This document shows, piece by piece, positions 15,508-23,624 of a stretch of 62,244 nucleotides of DNA (position 1 is its first letter; every line of letters begins with the position of its first letter). A program made the translations under genes and the position numbers. Origin of the DNA: Kitasatospora sp. MAA4 (GTDB lineage: Bacteria > Actinomycetota > Actinomycetes > Streptomycetales > Streptomycetaceae); the NCBI RefSeq assembly GCF_029893355.1, contig NZ_JARZAI010000039.1:1-62244 (forward strand), read 5' to 3'. The notes below the pieces were generated by a model that had not been told where the DNA came from, made no database searches, and was given only the letters and a program-made list of their open reading frames with translations.

Positions 15508-15727
15508 GTCCGGATCCTCTGGTGATGAGGTCCGCCAGCCGTTCTGCGATGTCGGGCCGCACGGCCCCGAGTTCGATCAGCACGACCCCCGTCAGGGCGG
15601 ACTGGTGATCGGGCCCGAGGGAGGGCAGGACGAGTTCGGCGAGGCCGAGCGCGGCGCGGAGTCGGGTGAGGGCTCGATCGGCACGTTCTCGCTGGTCGCG
15701 GAGGTGTCGGTTCAGCTCGGAGGTCAT
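15494..15727 (-). CDS. Small helical hypothetical protein (77 aa)
   Basis: The 77-residue product is entirely helical: a coiled-coil-like LNRHLRDQRERADRALTRLRA start and a second helix around LTGVVLIELGAVRPDIAERL. No family is recognised. It is the first gene of a three-gene overlapping set that runs towards the kinase at 14188, and it is divergent from the HTH regulator, with 130 bases between the starts. The HTH/DUF397 pair is therefore its likely regulator. Confidence 0.6.
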   Translation of the reverse strand: MTSELNRHLRDQRERADRALTRLRAALGLAELVLPSLGPDHQSALTGVVLIELGAVRPDIAERLADLITRGSGHADY

Positions 15728-15857
15728 GGCGGTCCGTTCTGGGCTCTACTCGATGGGGTGACTATGACTGACTGTGCATCAATCGTCGCCCTGCGCACGT
15801 ACGCTGAGGAGGGGTGGGCGGATAAAGCGGATCCAGTTATGAGGAGGCGTCGCCACG

Positions 15858-16676
15858 ATGACCGCAGAGACCGAAGGACCGGACCCGACGACGTCACTCC
15901 TCGCGTTCTTCGGATCGGAGGCCCACCGGCTGCGGACGGAGGCGGGCTGGTCGCAGCTGGAGACGGCGAAGAAGGCGTTCGCCACCCAGGCGATGATCAG
16001 CTACATCGAGTCGGCGAAGCGGGTACCGAGCGCGGAGTTGGCGGCAGGGCTGGACGTGGCGTTCGGTACCGGGGGCCACTTCATGCGGCTGCATCCGCTG
16101 GTGCTGCGGTATGCGTATCCGAGCTGGTTCCTGCCGTATGTGGAGTTGGAGCGGGATGCTTCATCGATCCATACGTTCGAAGCTCAAGTCGTCCCCGGCC
16201 TGCTACAGACTGAGGGGTACGCGCGAGCCATGTTCGGCGCAGTGCGGCCGGACAACCTGGACGACTTGGTCGCCGCCCGGTTGTCACGACAGGCAGTACT
16301 TGAGCGCGAGGATCGCCCGCGTGCCTGGTTCGTCATTGATGAACAGGTGCTGCGCAGGGCGATCGGTGGACCGGCGGTGATGGCAGGTCAGCTAGAACGG
16401 CTGCTGAAGGCGGGTGCACATCCCCGAACCGTCATCCAGGTGATCCCTGAACGGGTAACGGCACACGCCGGATTGGCCGGCCCCTTCACGATCATGGGTT
16501 TCACCGAGGGGGTGGATGTGCTCTATGTGGACGGCTACTCCCAGGGCCGACTAGGCACCGACGCAAGCGAGGTCGCCGGCGCAACACATGCCTATGATCT
16601 GCTCAGAGCCGTAGCCCTCTCACCCGAAGAGTCGGCCGAGCTGATCGGCGCACGTCTGGAGGACCTGAGCAGATGA
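15858..16676 (+). CDS. Helix-turn-helix transcriptional regulator with DUF5753 domain
   Basis: A 272-residue XRE-type regulator. Residues 10-65 form the HTH (HRLRTEAGWSQLETAKKAF, then ISYIESAKRVPSAELAAGLD); residues about 85-265 are the DUF5753 sensor-like domain (IHTFEAQVVPGLLQTEGYARAM, RPRAWFVIDEQVLRR, VIQVIPERVTAHAGLAGPFTI). This family (BldB/WhiJ-type partners) works with small DUF397 proteins in Streptomyces development and antibiotic control. The start follows GAGGAGG at a long spacing. Its stop overlaps the DUF397 gene start by 4 bases, and it is divergent from the small-gene trio. Confidence 0.93.
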   Translation: MTAETEGPDPTTSLLAFFGSEAHRLRTEAGWSQLETAKKAFATQAMISYIESAKRVPSAELAAGLDVAFGTGGHFMRLHPLVLRYAYPSWFLPYVELERDASSIHTFEAQVVPGLLQTEGYARAMFGAVRPDNLDDLVAARLSRQAVLEREDRPRAWFVIDEQVLRRAIGGPAVMAGQLERLLKAGAHPRTVIQVIPERVTAHAGLAGPFTIMGFTEGVDVLYVDGYSQGRLGTDASEVAGATHAYDLLRAVALSPEESAELIGARLEDLSR

Positions 16677-16864
16677 TCACCTGGCACAAGAGCAGTCACA
16701 GCAGCACCAACGGCGGCAACTGCGTCGAGATCGGCGTCGGGGAATCTGCTGTTGTTCCGGTCCGTGACTCCAAGGACCCGCACGGGCCCGCGCTGATCTT
16801 TCCTACCGACGCCTTCTCGGCGTTCATCGACGGCGTCAAGAGCGGTGTGTTCGGCGATATCTGA
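16673..16864 (+). CDS. DUF397 domain-containing protein
   Basis: A 63-residue DUF397 protein: WHKSSHSSTNGGNCVEIGVG, VPVRDSKDPHGPALIF and FSAFIDGVKSG are the family hallmarks. DUF397 proteins pair with DUF5753 HTH regulators and are thought to antagonise or modulate them. Here the ATG overlaps the regulator stop (ATGA), so the two are made in fixed proportion. The glycosyltransferase start lies only 3 bases after the stop, so it probably belongs to the same transcript. Confidence 0.93.
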   Translation: MITWHKSSHSSTNGGNCVEIGVGESAVVPVRDSKDPHGPALIFPTDAFSAFIDGVKSGVFGDI

Positions 16865-16867
16865 CTC

Positions 16868-18022
16868 ATGCGTGTTCTCTTCAGTTCCACCGAGGGCTCT
16901 GGTCACTTCAATCCGCTACTGCCGTTCATCGACGCGTGTGTTGCGCGCGGGGACGACGTACTCCTCGTGGTGCCGCCGAAGTTGGTGACCGTTGCCTCGA
17001 AGCTGGGGGTTCCGTTCCGGGTGGGGGCGGAGCCAGCTGCGGAGGCCAGCGGAGAGCTCTGGCGGCGGTTTCCCCAAGTGTCCCCGGACGAGGCCGCGGT
17101 GCTTGCGAACCGGGAGTTCTTCGGGCGGCTCTGCACTGCGGCGATGCTGCCCGCGGTGGAGACCGCGTGTCGTGAGTGGCGGCCCGACCTGATCCTGCAC
17201 GAGCCGTGCGAGTACGCCTCGGCGGTGGTCGCCGCGCGGCACGGGATACCGCAGGCGCAGGTCGGGATCTCGCTGGCGGCGATCGAGGCGTCCTCGCTCG
17301 GCCTGGCCGAGCCCGCGCTGGCTCGGTACGGCCACGAGACCGTCGAACGGCTGCGCTCGGCACCGTACTTGACGCGCTTCCCGGCTTCGCTCGACCCGTC
17401 GCCGTTCGCCGCCACCCGGCGTTTCAGGGAGACAGGAGAGAAGACCGAGCCGTTGCCCGACTGGTGGGGCGGGAGCACCGCGCCGCTGGTCTACCTCACC
17501 TTCGGCAGCGTCGTGAGCAGCAGCCCGGCCGCCGCCGCCGCGTTCCGGACGGCGCTGGACGCGGTGGACGGGCTGCCCGTGCGGGTGCTGCTCACCGTCG
17601 GGCGGGCCGTCGACCCGGCGGCGCTCGGCCCGGTGCCCGCCAACGTGCACGTGGAGCCGTGGGTCCCGCAGGCGGACGTACTCGGCAGCGCCGACGTGGT
17701 GGTGTGCCACGGCGGCTCGGGCACCACGTTCGGCGCGCTGGCTGCCGGGGTGCCGCTGGTCGTCGTCCCGCTCTTCGCGGACCAGCCCGCGAACGGCCGA
17801 CTGGTGGAAGCGGCCGGTGCCGGCCTGCTCGTGGCGCCCAGCGGCGGCGCACCGGGCACGATGGGTGTGCCGGGCCCGGACGACGTGCCGCGGATCCGGG
17901 CCGCCGTCGAGGCGGTGCTCGCGGACGCGTCGTACCGCGCAGCAGCGCAACGGATAGCGGCGGAGGTGGGGATGCTGCCGACCGTCGGCGAGGTACTGGG
18001 CGAGGTTCAGAGCCTGGCGTAG
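16868..18022 (+). CDS. UGT/MGT-type glycosyltransferase (GT1, GT-B fold)
   Basis: The 384-residue protein is a GT-B glycosyltransferase of the erythromycin/macrolide type: N-terminal acceptor half starting MRVLFSSTEGSGHFNPLLPF, C-terminal donor half with VPQADVLGSADVVVCHGGSG, then TTFGALAAGVPLVVVPLFAD and Q, N of the nucleotide-sugar signature near residue 300. It would transfer an activated sugar to a small hydrophobic acceptor. No biosynthetic genes are nearby, so it may detoxify antibiotics by glycosylation, like Streptomyces macrolide glycosyltransferases. It starts 3 bases after the DUF397 gene, suggesting control by that regulator pair. The 3' end overlaps the convergent gene by 16 bases. 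Confidence 0.92.
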   Translation: MRVLFSSTEGSGHFNPLLPFIDACVARGDDVLLVVPPKLVTVASKLGVPFRVGAEPAAEASGELWRRFPQVSPDEAAVLANREFFGRLCTAAMLPAVETACREWRPDLILHEPCEYASAVVAARHGIPQAQVGISLAAIEASSLGLAEPALARYGHETVERLRSAPYLTRFPASLDPSPFAATRRFRETGEKTEPLPDWWGGSTAPLVYLTFGSVVSSSPAAAAAFRTALDAVDGLPVRVLLTVGRAVDPAALGPVPANVHVEPWVPQADVLGSADVVVCHGGSGTTFGALAAGVPLVVVPLFADQPANGRLVEAAGAGLLVAPSGGAPGTMGVPGPDDVPRIRAAVEAVLADASYRAAAQRIAAEVGMLPTVGEVLGEVQSLA

Positions 18023-18828
18023 AGGGCGGTGGCGTCGTCGTGGGGCTTGCTGCGCGGCCAGCGTTCGCAGCGCGGGTCGGCCTCCTCCGCCTCGCGGACC
18101 CGGGCGATCAGCGCGCCGGGGCCGGTCTCGGCCATCAGGCGCAGCGCCGCCGGCCAGTCGCCGAGGGCGAAGCGCTCGGTGTAGCGGCTCGCGCCGTCGC
18201 TAAGGGCGGCCAGCGCGCGCAGCCGGTCGAGTCGGACGAAGCCCGTCTCGGCGTGCCCGGCCGCCTTCGGGGAGGCGGCCGCGATCCACGGCCCGTCGCC
18301 GGTGTTGCGCACGGCCCGGACGGCCAGCGCGTACCGCAGGTGCAGCGCGGCGCGCTCGGCGGTGCCGAGCTCGGCCTGCCAGACCGACCGGAGCAGGCTC
18401 TCCCCCGCCGAGAACTCCTGGTTGTCGCCGATCACCCGCGGCGGACCGGAGGACGGTTCCAGGACGAGCAGCGAGTCGCCGAGCACCAGGTACTCCAGCG
18501 AGCGGCCGTGCTTTCGGGCAGCGACCACCATCGCGGCAGGCGTGTTCGGATGCGCCAGGTCGCAGCGACCGCCGTGCAGGGCGGCGGTCTCGGCGATGGC
18601 GTCGGCCAGGCACTCGGCGATGTCGCGGTCCGAGCGGTCGGTCATCCGGGCCAGCAGGTGCACGCCGAGCCGGCGCACGTACCAGGCGGTGCCGTGCCGG
18701 CAGCCCGACTCCATGCCCGCCGGTGAACTCGACCCGTCGAGCAGCACCAGTGCCTCCGGCGAGGCAGTGGCGAAGTCCTCGCTCTCCGCGTCCGGCCGCT
18801 GTGCGTGCCCTGCCAGTTGTACCTGCAT
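18007..18828 (-). CDS. PP2C-like protein phosphatase family protein
   Basis: The 273-residue product follows a PPM/PP2C-like order: MQVQLAGHAQRPDAESEDF (N-terminal strand with acidic residue), ALVLLDGSSSPAG, a LVLGDSLLVL strand near residue 130, LRALAALSDGASRY and a C-terminal KPHDDATALYARL. The Asp residues of the metal centre are at the expected places (EDF, LLDG, LSDGAS, DDAT), so it may be an active Ser/Thr phosphatase. The ATG at 18828 is chosen from family N-termini; ATG 18897 is in frame. A hairpin (18843-18863) lies just upstream of the start and no good ribosome site is seen. Confidence 0.75.
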   Translation of the reverse strand: MQVQLAGHAQRPDAESEDFATASPEALVLLDGSSSPAGMESGCRHGTAWYVRRLGVHLLARMTDRSDRDIAECLADAIAETAALHGGRCDLAHPNTPAAMVVAARKHGRSLEYLVLGDSLLVLEPSSGPPRVIGDNQEFSAGESLLRSVWQAELGTAERAALHLRYALAVRAVRNTGDGPWIAAASPKAAGHAETGFVRLDRLRALAALSDGASRYTERFALGDWPAALRLMAETGPGALIARVREAEEADPRCERWPRSKPHDDATALYARL

Positions 18829-18842
18829 GCCGCCAGTCTGCG

Positions 18843-18863
18843 GTGCCGGGTGCGCCCCGGCAC
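18843..18863 (-). promoter_or_regulatory. Hairpin immediately upstream of the phosphatase-like gene
   Basis: GTGCCGGG and CCCGGCAC pair around a 5-nt loop, extended by GTCTG/CAGAC flanks at 18836-18868. It sits 14 bases before the proposed ATG and could mask the translation start. It would lie inside the coding region if the ATG at 18897 is used. Confidence 0.35.
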
Positions 18864-18988
18864 AGACCTCGGCGAATGATCCCTCGAACGGGGACATCCC
18901 GGTGAATCGCGCGGTGGCGCGGCTGCCGATCTGCCCATAGCGTCGCAATACGGACTGAATGCTGGTACGAGAGTTTCGGGAGTGCATC

Positions 18989-19093
18989 ATGTGGTGGCAG
19001 GCCATCGTCGTTGCCTTGGCAGCGTTCTGTTTTCCGACCGCCGTACTTCTGTTCTTCATCGGCGGACCGCAGTACCGCGATCAGCAGCACTGA
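18989..19093 (+). CDS. 34-residue single-pass membrane microprotein
   Basis: ATG 18989 to TGA 19091 encodes MWWQAIVVALAAFCFPTAVL, LFFIGG and a short polar tail. This is one transmembrane helix with a tryptophan belt at the N-terminus. A CGGGAG site lies about 6 bases upstream. The hydrophobic composition in otherwise GC-random sequence supports real coding. No family is known to me. It lies 132 bases before the DUF5302 gene and is divergent from the phosphatase-like gene. Confidence 0.5.
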   Translation: MWWQAIVVALAAFCFPTAVLLFFIGGPQYRDQQH

Positions 19094-19225
19094 GTAGCGT
19101 CCAGCAGCGCTGAGCGGCTGCGGCGCTCTGTGAGGCACGCCGGAAATCTGACGCCGGGTCCACTCCCGGACATGACACAGTGGCAGCAGCACGACCAGAA
19201 GTCCGCCCCGCCCAGGAGGTCCCGT

Positions 19226-19447
19226 ATGAGCAGCGACGCAGCAGCAGTGGAGAACGACGAGAACCCCGAGACGCCTGCGGCTGCCGGCCAGGACGACGTG
19301 AAGGCCAAGTTCCTGGCCGCGCTGGAGCGCAAGCAGGGTGTGAAGAGCGACGGTTCGGGCGGTGGCCCGGGCGGCGACTCCAAGATCCACGGTGCCCACG
19401 GCGCCGAAGGTGGCAAGCGCACCTTCCGTCGCAAGAGCGGCGGCTGA
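19226..19447 (+). CDS. DUF5302 domain-containing protein
   Basis: A 73-residue, highly charged protein with the DUF5302 signature: DDVKAKFLAALERKQGVK, SKIHGAHGAEGGKRTFRRKSGG. These short, probably disordered proteins are widespread in actinobacteria and have no known function. The AGGAGG site 6 bases before the ATG settles the start against the longer open frame from 19130. A perfect terminator follows 12 bases after the stop. Confidence 0.9.
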   Translation: MSSDAAAVENDENPETPAAAGQDDVKAKFLAALERKQGVKSDGSGGGPGGDSKIHGAHGAEGGKRTFRRKSGG

Positions 19448-19459
19448 GCACCACCTGAA

Positions 19460-19495
19460 GGGGGGACCGGCAGGAGCTGCCGGTCCCCCCTTTTT
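19460..19495 (+). terminator. Classical intrinsic terminator
   Basis: A 14-bp perfect stem starting GGGGGGACCGGCAG with a GAG loop is followed by TTTTT. It is the clearest rho-independent terminator in the window and serves the DUF5302 gene. Confidence 0.95.
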
Positions 19496-19541
19496 CACGC
19501 CCGGGACTCCCCCGTGACCCCAGGCGCGAGCGGGCAGGTGG

Positions 19542-20162
19542 TCAGGGGCGGGCCGGGGCCCAGGCCGGGTCGCGGCCGAGCAGGGCCAGGGCGCGGTCGA
19601 AGTCCGAAACGTCGCCGGCCGGGCCGACGGCCGGACCGACGACCGGACCGAAGGCCCGGCCCGGGGCGCGGGACTCCGGGGTCGTCGGCACCTGCCGGGA
19701 GATCCGCAGCAGTAGTGCCGCGAGGTCGTCCGGGCAGTCCAGCGGTACGCCGAGGGCGGCCGCGACGTCCCAGCCGTGGACCAGCGTGTCGACGAAGTGG
19801 AACCCGATCGCCTGCTCGGCCGGGAAGGCGTGGCCGGGCAGGACCTCCGGGATCAGGAACGGCCGGCCGCTCTTCACCGCCGTGCCGAAGGCACTGAAGA
19901 GCTCGTCCGCCGAGGCGGCGAAGGCGGCACCGACCGGGCCGTCGCCGACCTCCCGGTCGGCCCAGACGGCGAGGTCGGCGCCGCGGCCGAGGGCCGCCTG
20001 CGCGAAGCCGTGGTTCTGGCCGAGCATGTGGGCCAGCAGGCGGCGAAGCATCCACCCGGCGCACGGGGTCGGCAGGTCGAGGTGCTCGGGACGGACCGCG
20101 TCCAGTGCCGGCTGGACGAGTGCGAGAGCGCGGAGATGGGCAGTGCGAATGCCGGATTCCAT
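19542..20162 (-). CDS. TIGR03086 family (DinB/mycothiol maleylpyruvate-isomerase-like) metal-binding protein
   Basis: The 206-residue product fits the TIGR03086 branch of the DinB/MDMPI four-helix bundles: LDLPTPCAGWMLRRLLAHMLGQNHGFA carries the first metal His, and FHFVDTLVHGWDVAAALG the second and third. Members bind zinc or nickel and many use mycothiol, the actinobacterial thiol, but the reaction is unknown. The C-terminus has an odd low-complexity insert (PVVGPAVGPAG). It lies 70 bases downstream of the TetR gene, with a CGATCGATCG palindrome at 20179-20188 that could be the TetR operator, so it may be that regulator's target. Confidence 0.85.
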   Translation of the reverse strand: MESGIRTAHLRALALVQPALDAVRPEHLDLPTPCAGWMLRRLLAHMLGQNHGFAQAALGRGADLAVWADREVGDGPVGAAFAASADELFSAFGTAVKSGRPFLIPEVLPGHAFPAEQAIGFHFVDTLVHGWDVAAALGVPLDCPDDLAALLLRISRQVPTTPESRAPGRAFGPVVGPAVGPAGDVSDFDRALALLGRDPAWAPARP

Positions 20163-20232
20163 GGCCGAGACGTTAGCACGATCGATCGGTCAGTTTCAGG
20201 ATTCGGCCGAAACGAGAAGTGCGCGCCCGCGC

Positions 20233-20880
20233 TCACTCCGCCGGCAGCAGCGACTCGTCCGCCGCCTCCGAGCGGAGCAGCAGCAGCACCGAGCGGCGGG
20301 CCCGCGCGTACACCGCCTCGTCGTCGTGCAGCAGGGACATCGCGTTGGCGTACTCCAGGAAGCTGACCAGCTCGAAGGTCAGCTGTTCGAGATCCGCATC
20401 CGGGTGCAACTCCCCTGCCGCGAGGGCCGATTCGAGGAAGTCCAGGACGGTCCGGTGCCAGGCCCGGCTGCCGGCCGCCAGCGCGTCGCGGACCCGTCCG
20501 GGCTGGGCGTCGAACTCCGCGCCGACCGCGTAGAAGAAGCAGCCGCCCGCGAACACCCGGGTGCGGGAGTACTCCAGCCAGCGCAGGCAGAGCTGCCAGA
20601 GCCGCCCGACCCCGGCCGGAAGCTCCAGTACCGGCTCCACCACCTGGTCCAGGTAGATCCGTTGGGCCGCCCGGACGGTGGCCAGCTGGAGTTCCTCCTT
20701 GGAGCCGAAGAGCGCGAAGACCCCGCTCTTGCTCAGCTCCAGCTCGGTGGCCAACCTGCCGAGCGACAGCCCTGCGAGCCCCTCGACCGAGGCGATCTCG
20801 GCCGCCCGGCCGAGCACCAGGCGGCGGGTCTCGTTGCCCTTCTGGACCCGCCCGTCCGTCGTGGGATCGGTCACGTCCAC
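20233..20880 (-). CDS. TetR/AcrR family transcriptional regulator
   Basis: The 215-residue regulator has an N-terminal TetR HTH (residues about 12-60: ETRRLVLGRAAEIASVEGLAG, LSLGRLATELELSKSGVFALFGSKEELQLAT) and a C-terminal ligand domain of the TetR_C_6-like type (GGCFFYAVGAEFDAQPGRVRDAL). Three GTG codons (20883, 20880, 20874) could start it; GTG 20880 has the best spacing from GGAGG. It is divergent from the glutaryl-CoA dehydrogenase gene with 92 bases between starts and upstream of the DinB-like gene, either of which may be its target. The ligand is unknown. Confidence 0.92.
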   Translation of the reverse strand: MDVTDPTTDGRVQKGNETRRLVLGRAAEIASVEGLAGLSLGRLATELELSKSGVFALFGSKEELQLATVRAAQRIYLDQVVEPVLELPAGVGRLWQLCLRWLEYSRTRVFAGGCFFYAVGAEFDAQPGRVRDALAAGSRAWHRTVLDFLESALAAGELHPDADLEQLTFELVSFLEYANAMSLLHDDEAVYARARRSVLLLLRSEAADESLLPAE

Positions 20881-20972
20881 CACCGTCCTCCGTGTGACTG
20901 CCTTTCGGGCCAGCGTAAAGCCTGATACGGATGGTCCGGCACCGTGCAGACCCACACCCTCAGGAGACCCGC

Positions 20973-22163
20973 ATGTCCGGCAGGCCCGCACGCTCCGGTG
21001 GACCCGACCCGCTCGACCTGCTCGCGGTGAGCGATCTGCTCTCCGACGAGGAGCGGATGATCGGCGACACCGTCCGACGCTTCGCCGACGACCGGATCCG
21101 GCCGAACATCGGCGACTGGTTCGAGCAGGGCGTCTTCCCGGCCCGCGAGATCGCGCCGGAGCTCGGCGCGCTCGGGCTGCTCGGCATGCACCTGGACGGC
21201 TACGGCTGCACCGGGTCCTCCGCGGTGGCGTACGGCGTCGCCTGCCTGGAGCTGGAGGCGGCCGACTCGGGGCTGCGCAGCTTCGTCTCGGTGCAGGGCT
21301 CGCTCGCGATGCGCGCCATTCACGCCTTCGGCTCCGAGGAGCAGAAGCAGCAGTGGCTGCCGGGCATGGCGGCCGGCCGGACCATCGGCTGCTTCGCCCT
21401 GACCGAACCGGACTTCGGCTCGGACCCGGCCGGAATGCGCACCACCGCCCGCCGCAAGGGCGCGGACTGGGTGCTCTCCGGGAGCAAGATGTGGATCACC
21501 AACGGCAGCATCGCGGACGTCGCGGTGGTCTGGGCGCAGACCGAGGAGGGCGTGCGCGGCTTCCTCGTGCCGAGCGGCACCCGCGGCTTCACGGCGCACG
21601 ACATCCACGGCAAGCTCTCGCTGCGCGCCTCGGTCACCAGCGAGCTGGCCTTCGACGAGGTGCTGCTGCCCGCCGACGCGGTGCTGCCCGGCGTCACCGG
21701 CCTGCGCGGCCCGCTCTCCTGCCTGAACGAGGCGCGCTACGGCATCCTGTGGGGCACCGTGGGCGCCGCCCGCGACTGCTACTCCTCCGCTCTGGACTAC
21801 GCCAAGAGCCGGGTGCAGTTCGGCCGGCCGATCGCGGCCTTCCAGCTCACCCAGGAGAAGCTGGTCGAGATGGCGCTCAAGCTGGAGCAGGCGTACCTGG
21901 TCGCCTGGCGGGTCGGCCGGCTCAAGGACGAGGGCAAGTCCCGTGCGGCGCACGTGAGTTTCGGCAAGCTCAACAACGTCCGCACGGCGCTGGAGATCGC
22001 CCGCAGCGCGCGGACGGTGCTCGGCGCGAACGGCATCACGACGGCGTACCCGGTGCTGCGGCACGCCAACAACCTGGAGTCGGTGCTGACGTACGAGGGG
22101 ACCAGCGAGATCCACACGCTGGTGCTGGGCGAGGCCATCACCGGTGAGGCCGCGTACCAGTAG
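20973..22163 (+). CDS. Glutaryl-CoA dehydrogenase-type acyl-CoA dehydrogenase
   Basis: The 396-residue flavoenzyme shows the glutaryl-CoA dehydrogenase pattern: FALTEPDFGSDPAGM for FAD, MWITNGSIADVAVVWAQ, LNEARYGILWGTVGAA with the Arg that binds the distal carboxylate, and the catalytic Glu in TYEGTSEIHTLVLGEAITG near residue 370. It oxidises and decarboxylates glutaryl-CoA to crotonyl-CoA in lysine/tryptophan degradation, using FAD and ETF. The ATG follows CAGGAG. The divergent TetR gene probably controls it. Substrate is inferred from motifs; short-chain acyl-CoA oxidation is the main alternative. Confidence 0.88.
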   Translation: MSGRPARSGGPDPLDLLAVSDLLSDEERMIGDTVRRFADDRIRPNIGDWFEQGVFPAREIAPELGALGLLGMHLDGYGCTGSSAVAYGVACLELEAADSGLRSFVSVQGSLAMRAIHAFGSEEQKQQWLPGMAAGRTIGCFALTEPDFGSDPAGMRTTARRKGADWVLSGSKMWITNGSIADVAVVWAQTEEGVRGFLVPSGTRGFTAHDIHGKLSLRASVTSELAFDEVLLPADAVLPGVTGLRGPLSCLNEARYGILWGTVGAARDCYSSALDYAKSRVQFGRPIAAFQLTQEKLVEMALKLEQAYLVAWRVGRLKDEGKSRAAHVSFGKLNNVRTALEIARSARTVLGANGITTAYPVLRHANNLESVLTYEGTSEIHTLVLGEAITGEAAYQ

Positions 22164-22187
22164 CGAGGCCCTCCGCGGGCGGGCACG

Positions 22188-22436
22188 TCAGGGCAGGTAG
22201 TCCTGCCGGTCGTGCTCGTCCGCGAGGAACGGCACCGACTGCAGCCACACGACCCCGCAGGCGCGGCAGCAGGGCTCGGCGGTGCGGCCCCACTCGGTCG
22301 GTTCCAGGGTCGGGCCCTCGGCCGGGACGTCCTGTCCGCACAGGGCCTTGCCGGTGGCGGTGGGCACCATGTGCCACCGCTTCACGGGGCCGCTGGGGCC
22401 CTGATCGCCGTACTCCGCGCGCATGTGATGCAACAT
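22188..22436 (-). CDS. Small putative zinc-binding protein (82 aa)
   Basis: The 82-residue product has a Streptomyces-specific look: MRAEYGDQGPSGPVKRWHMV, KALCGQDV and EPCCRACGVVWLQSVPFL. The separated Cys residues (CGQ, CCRAC) and a WH motif suggest a single zinc site similar to short zinc-finger proteins. ATG 22436 has a weak GGAAG site; ATG 22424 is possible. It lies just downstream of allantoicase on the same strand and may share its transcript. Function unknown. Confidence 0.6.
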   Translation of the reverse strand: MLHHMRAEYGDQGPSGPVKRWHMVPTATGKALCGQDVPAEGPTLEPTEWGRTAEPCCRACGVVWLQSVPFLADEHDRQDYLP

Positions 22437-22484
22437 GCTTCCACAGTGCTCCCGAGTCGCCGCAGATGCCACTGCTGACCACTG

Positions 22485-23564
22485 TCAGCGCACGAGCGAG
22501 CCGTGCAGGCGCAGCCGGGCGATGCCGCCGTCGGGGAAGACGTCCAGGCGGGCGTGGGTGAGCGGGCGGGCGGCGCCGTCCAGGACGAAGCGGTGCACGG
22601 AGTCCGGGCTCAGCCGGGTCCGGGGGACCAGCTCGAACCAGTCCCCGGCCGCGGCCGGGTCGGCGGGGTCGGCGCCGCTGCTCGCGTCGAAGCCGGAGAG
22701 CGCGGCCCAGCCGGCGGCGTTGCCCACGTAGTTGGCGGTGTCGATCTCGACCGCCCGGACCACGCCGCGCCCGGCCAGCCGCAGGCGGACCCAGTCGTGG
22801 CCGCCGTCGCGGCGGCGGCGGTTCTCCCAGCCCTCGCCCATCTCGCGGGAGCGGCCGGGCAGGATCAGGTTGACCGGCGGGGAGAAGAACCGGTCCGAGG
22901 CGTCCTCCACCGAACCGCCGTACTCCAGGGCCGCCAGGTCGAAGGTGTCGAGCGCGGCCAGCCAGCCCTGGTCGGGGCGGGACTCGCCGTGCACACGCAG
23001 CCGGGCGATGCCGCCGTCCGGGTACTGCTTGAGCCGCAGGTGGGTCCAGCGGCCCTGGTCGGTGACCGTGAAGCCGTTGGCGGCGTGGCCGCGGACGGCG
23101 CTGCGCGGGACGATCTCCCGCCACGGGGTGTCCGCGGCCAGCAGCTCGGCCGGACCCGGGGTGCCGGGGAGCTCCACCGCCTCGACGCTGATCTGCTGCG
23201 GGTAGTTGCCGCGGAAGTGCGCGGTGTCCACGACGATGCCGCGGATCACCCCCGGGAGGCCGAGGCGGATCAGTACCCAGTCGTGGTCGTCGGCGGTGGG
23301 GTGCGGCCGTGCGGTGTCGGCGCCGCGCCGGCGGCGGGTCTCCCAGCCGTCCATCAGCTGGCCCTTGGGGCCGAAGGTGTGCGGCTGGAAGACGGCCGGC
23401 GCGGGCAGCAGCAGGTTCTCGCGCTCGGCGAAGAGTTCGTCGTTGGCGGCGATCACCCCGGCTCCCAGGCGGCGGTCGGCCAGGTCGACGAGGTCGGTGA
23501 AGGAGAGGTCGTCGGTGGTGTCGTCGTAGTCGGCGTAACCGGTGAGGTGCTCGTAGCTCGTCAT
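22485..23564 (-). CDS. alc: Allantoicase
   Basis: The 359-residue protein contains the two tandem jelly-roll allantoicase domains. The first has WVLIRLGLPGVIRGIVVDTAHFRGNYPQ and the second WVRLRLAGRGVVRAVEIDTANYVGNAAG; each is followed by LRLKQYPDGGIARLRVHG or LDVFPDGGIARLRLHG. Allantoicase hydrolyses allantoate to ureidoglycolate and urea in purine degradation. Both domains are full length. ATG 23564 is used; a GTG 9 bases upstream is the alternative. The gene stands alone here without allantoinase or ureidoglycolate genes, downstream of a LysR gene that may control it. Confidence 0.95.
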   Translation of the reverse strand: MTSYEHLTGYADYDDTTDDLSFTDLVDLADRRLGAGVIAANDELFAERENLLLPAPAVFQPHTFGPKGQLMDGWETRRRRGADTARPHPTADDHDWVLIRLGLPGVIRGIVVDTAHFRGNYPQQISVEAVELPGTPGPAELLAADTPWREIVPRSAVRGHAANGFTVTDQGRWTHLRLKQYPDGGIARLRVHGESRPDQGWLAALDTFDLAALEYGGSVEDASDRFFSPPVNLILPGRSREMGEGWENRRRRDGGHDWVRLRLAGRGVVRAVEIDTANYVGNAAGWAALSGFDASSGADPADPAAAGDWFELVPRTRLSPDSVHRFVLDGAARPLTHARLDVFPDGGIARLRLHGSLVR

Positions 23565-23624
23565 GGCTCTCACTCTGCTCCGCCGCGACGTTTCAGGTCC
23601 ATCTCAAGTTTCTGACCAAATCGT

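Noticed and set aside
16868..18022. The glycosyltransferase as part of an antibiotic biosynthetic cluster
   Set aside because: No synthase, sugar-pathway or export genes lie within 10 kb on either side.
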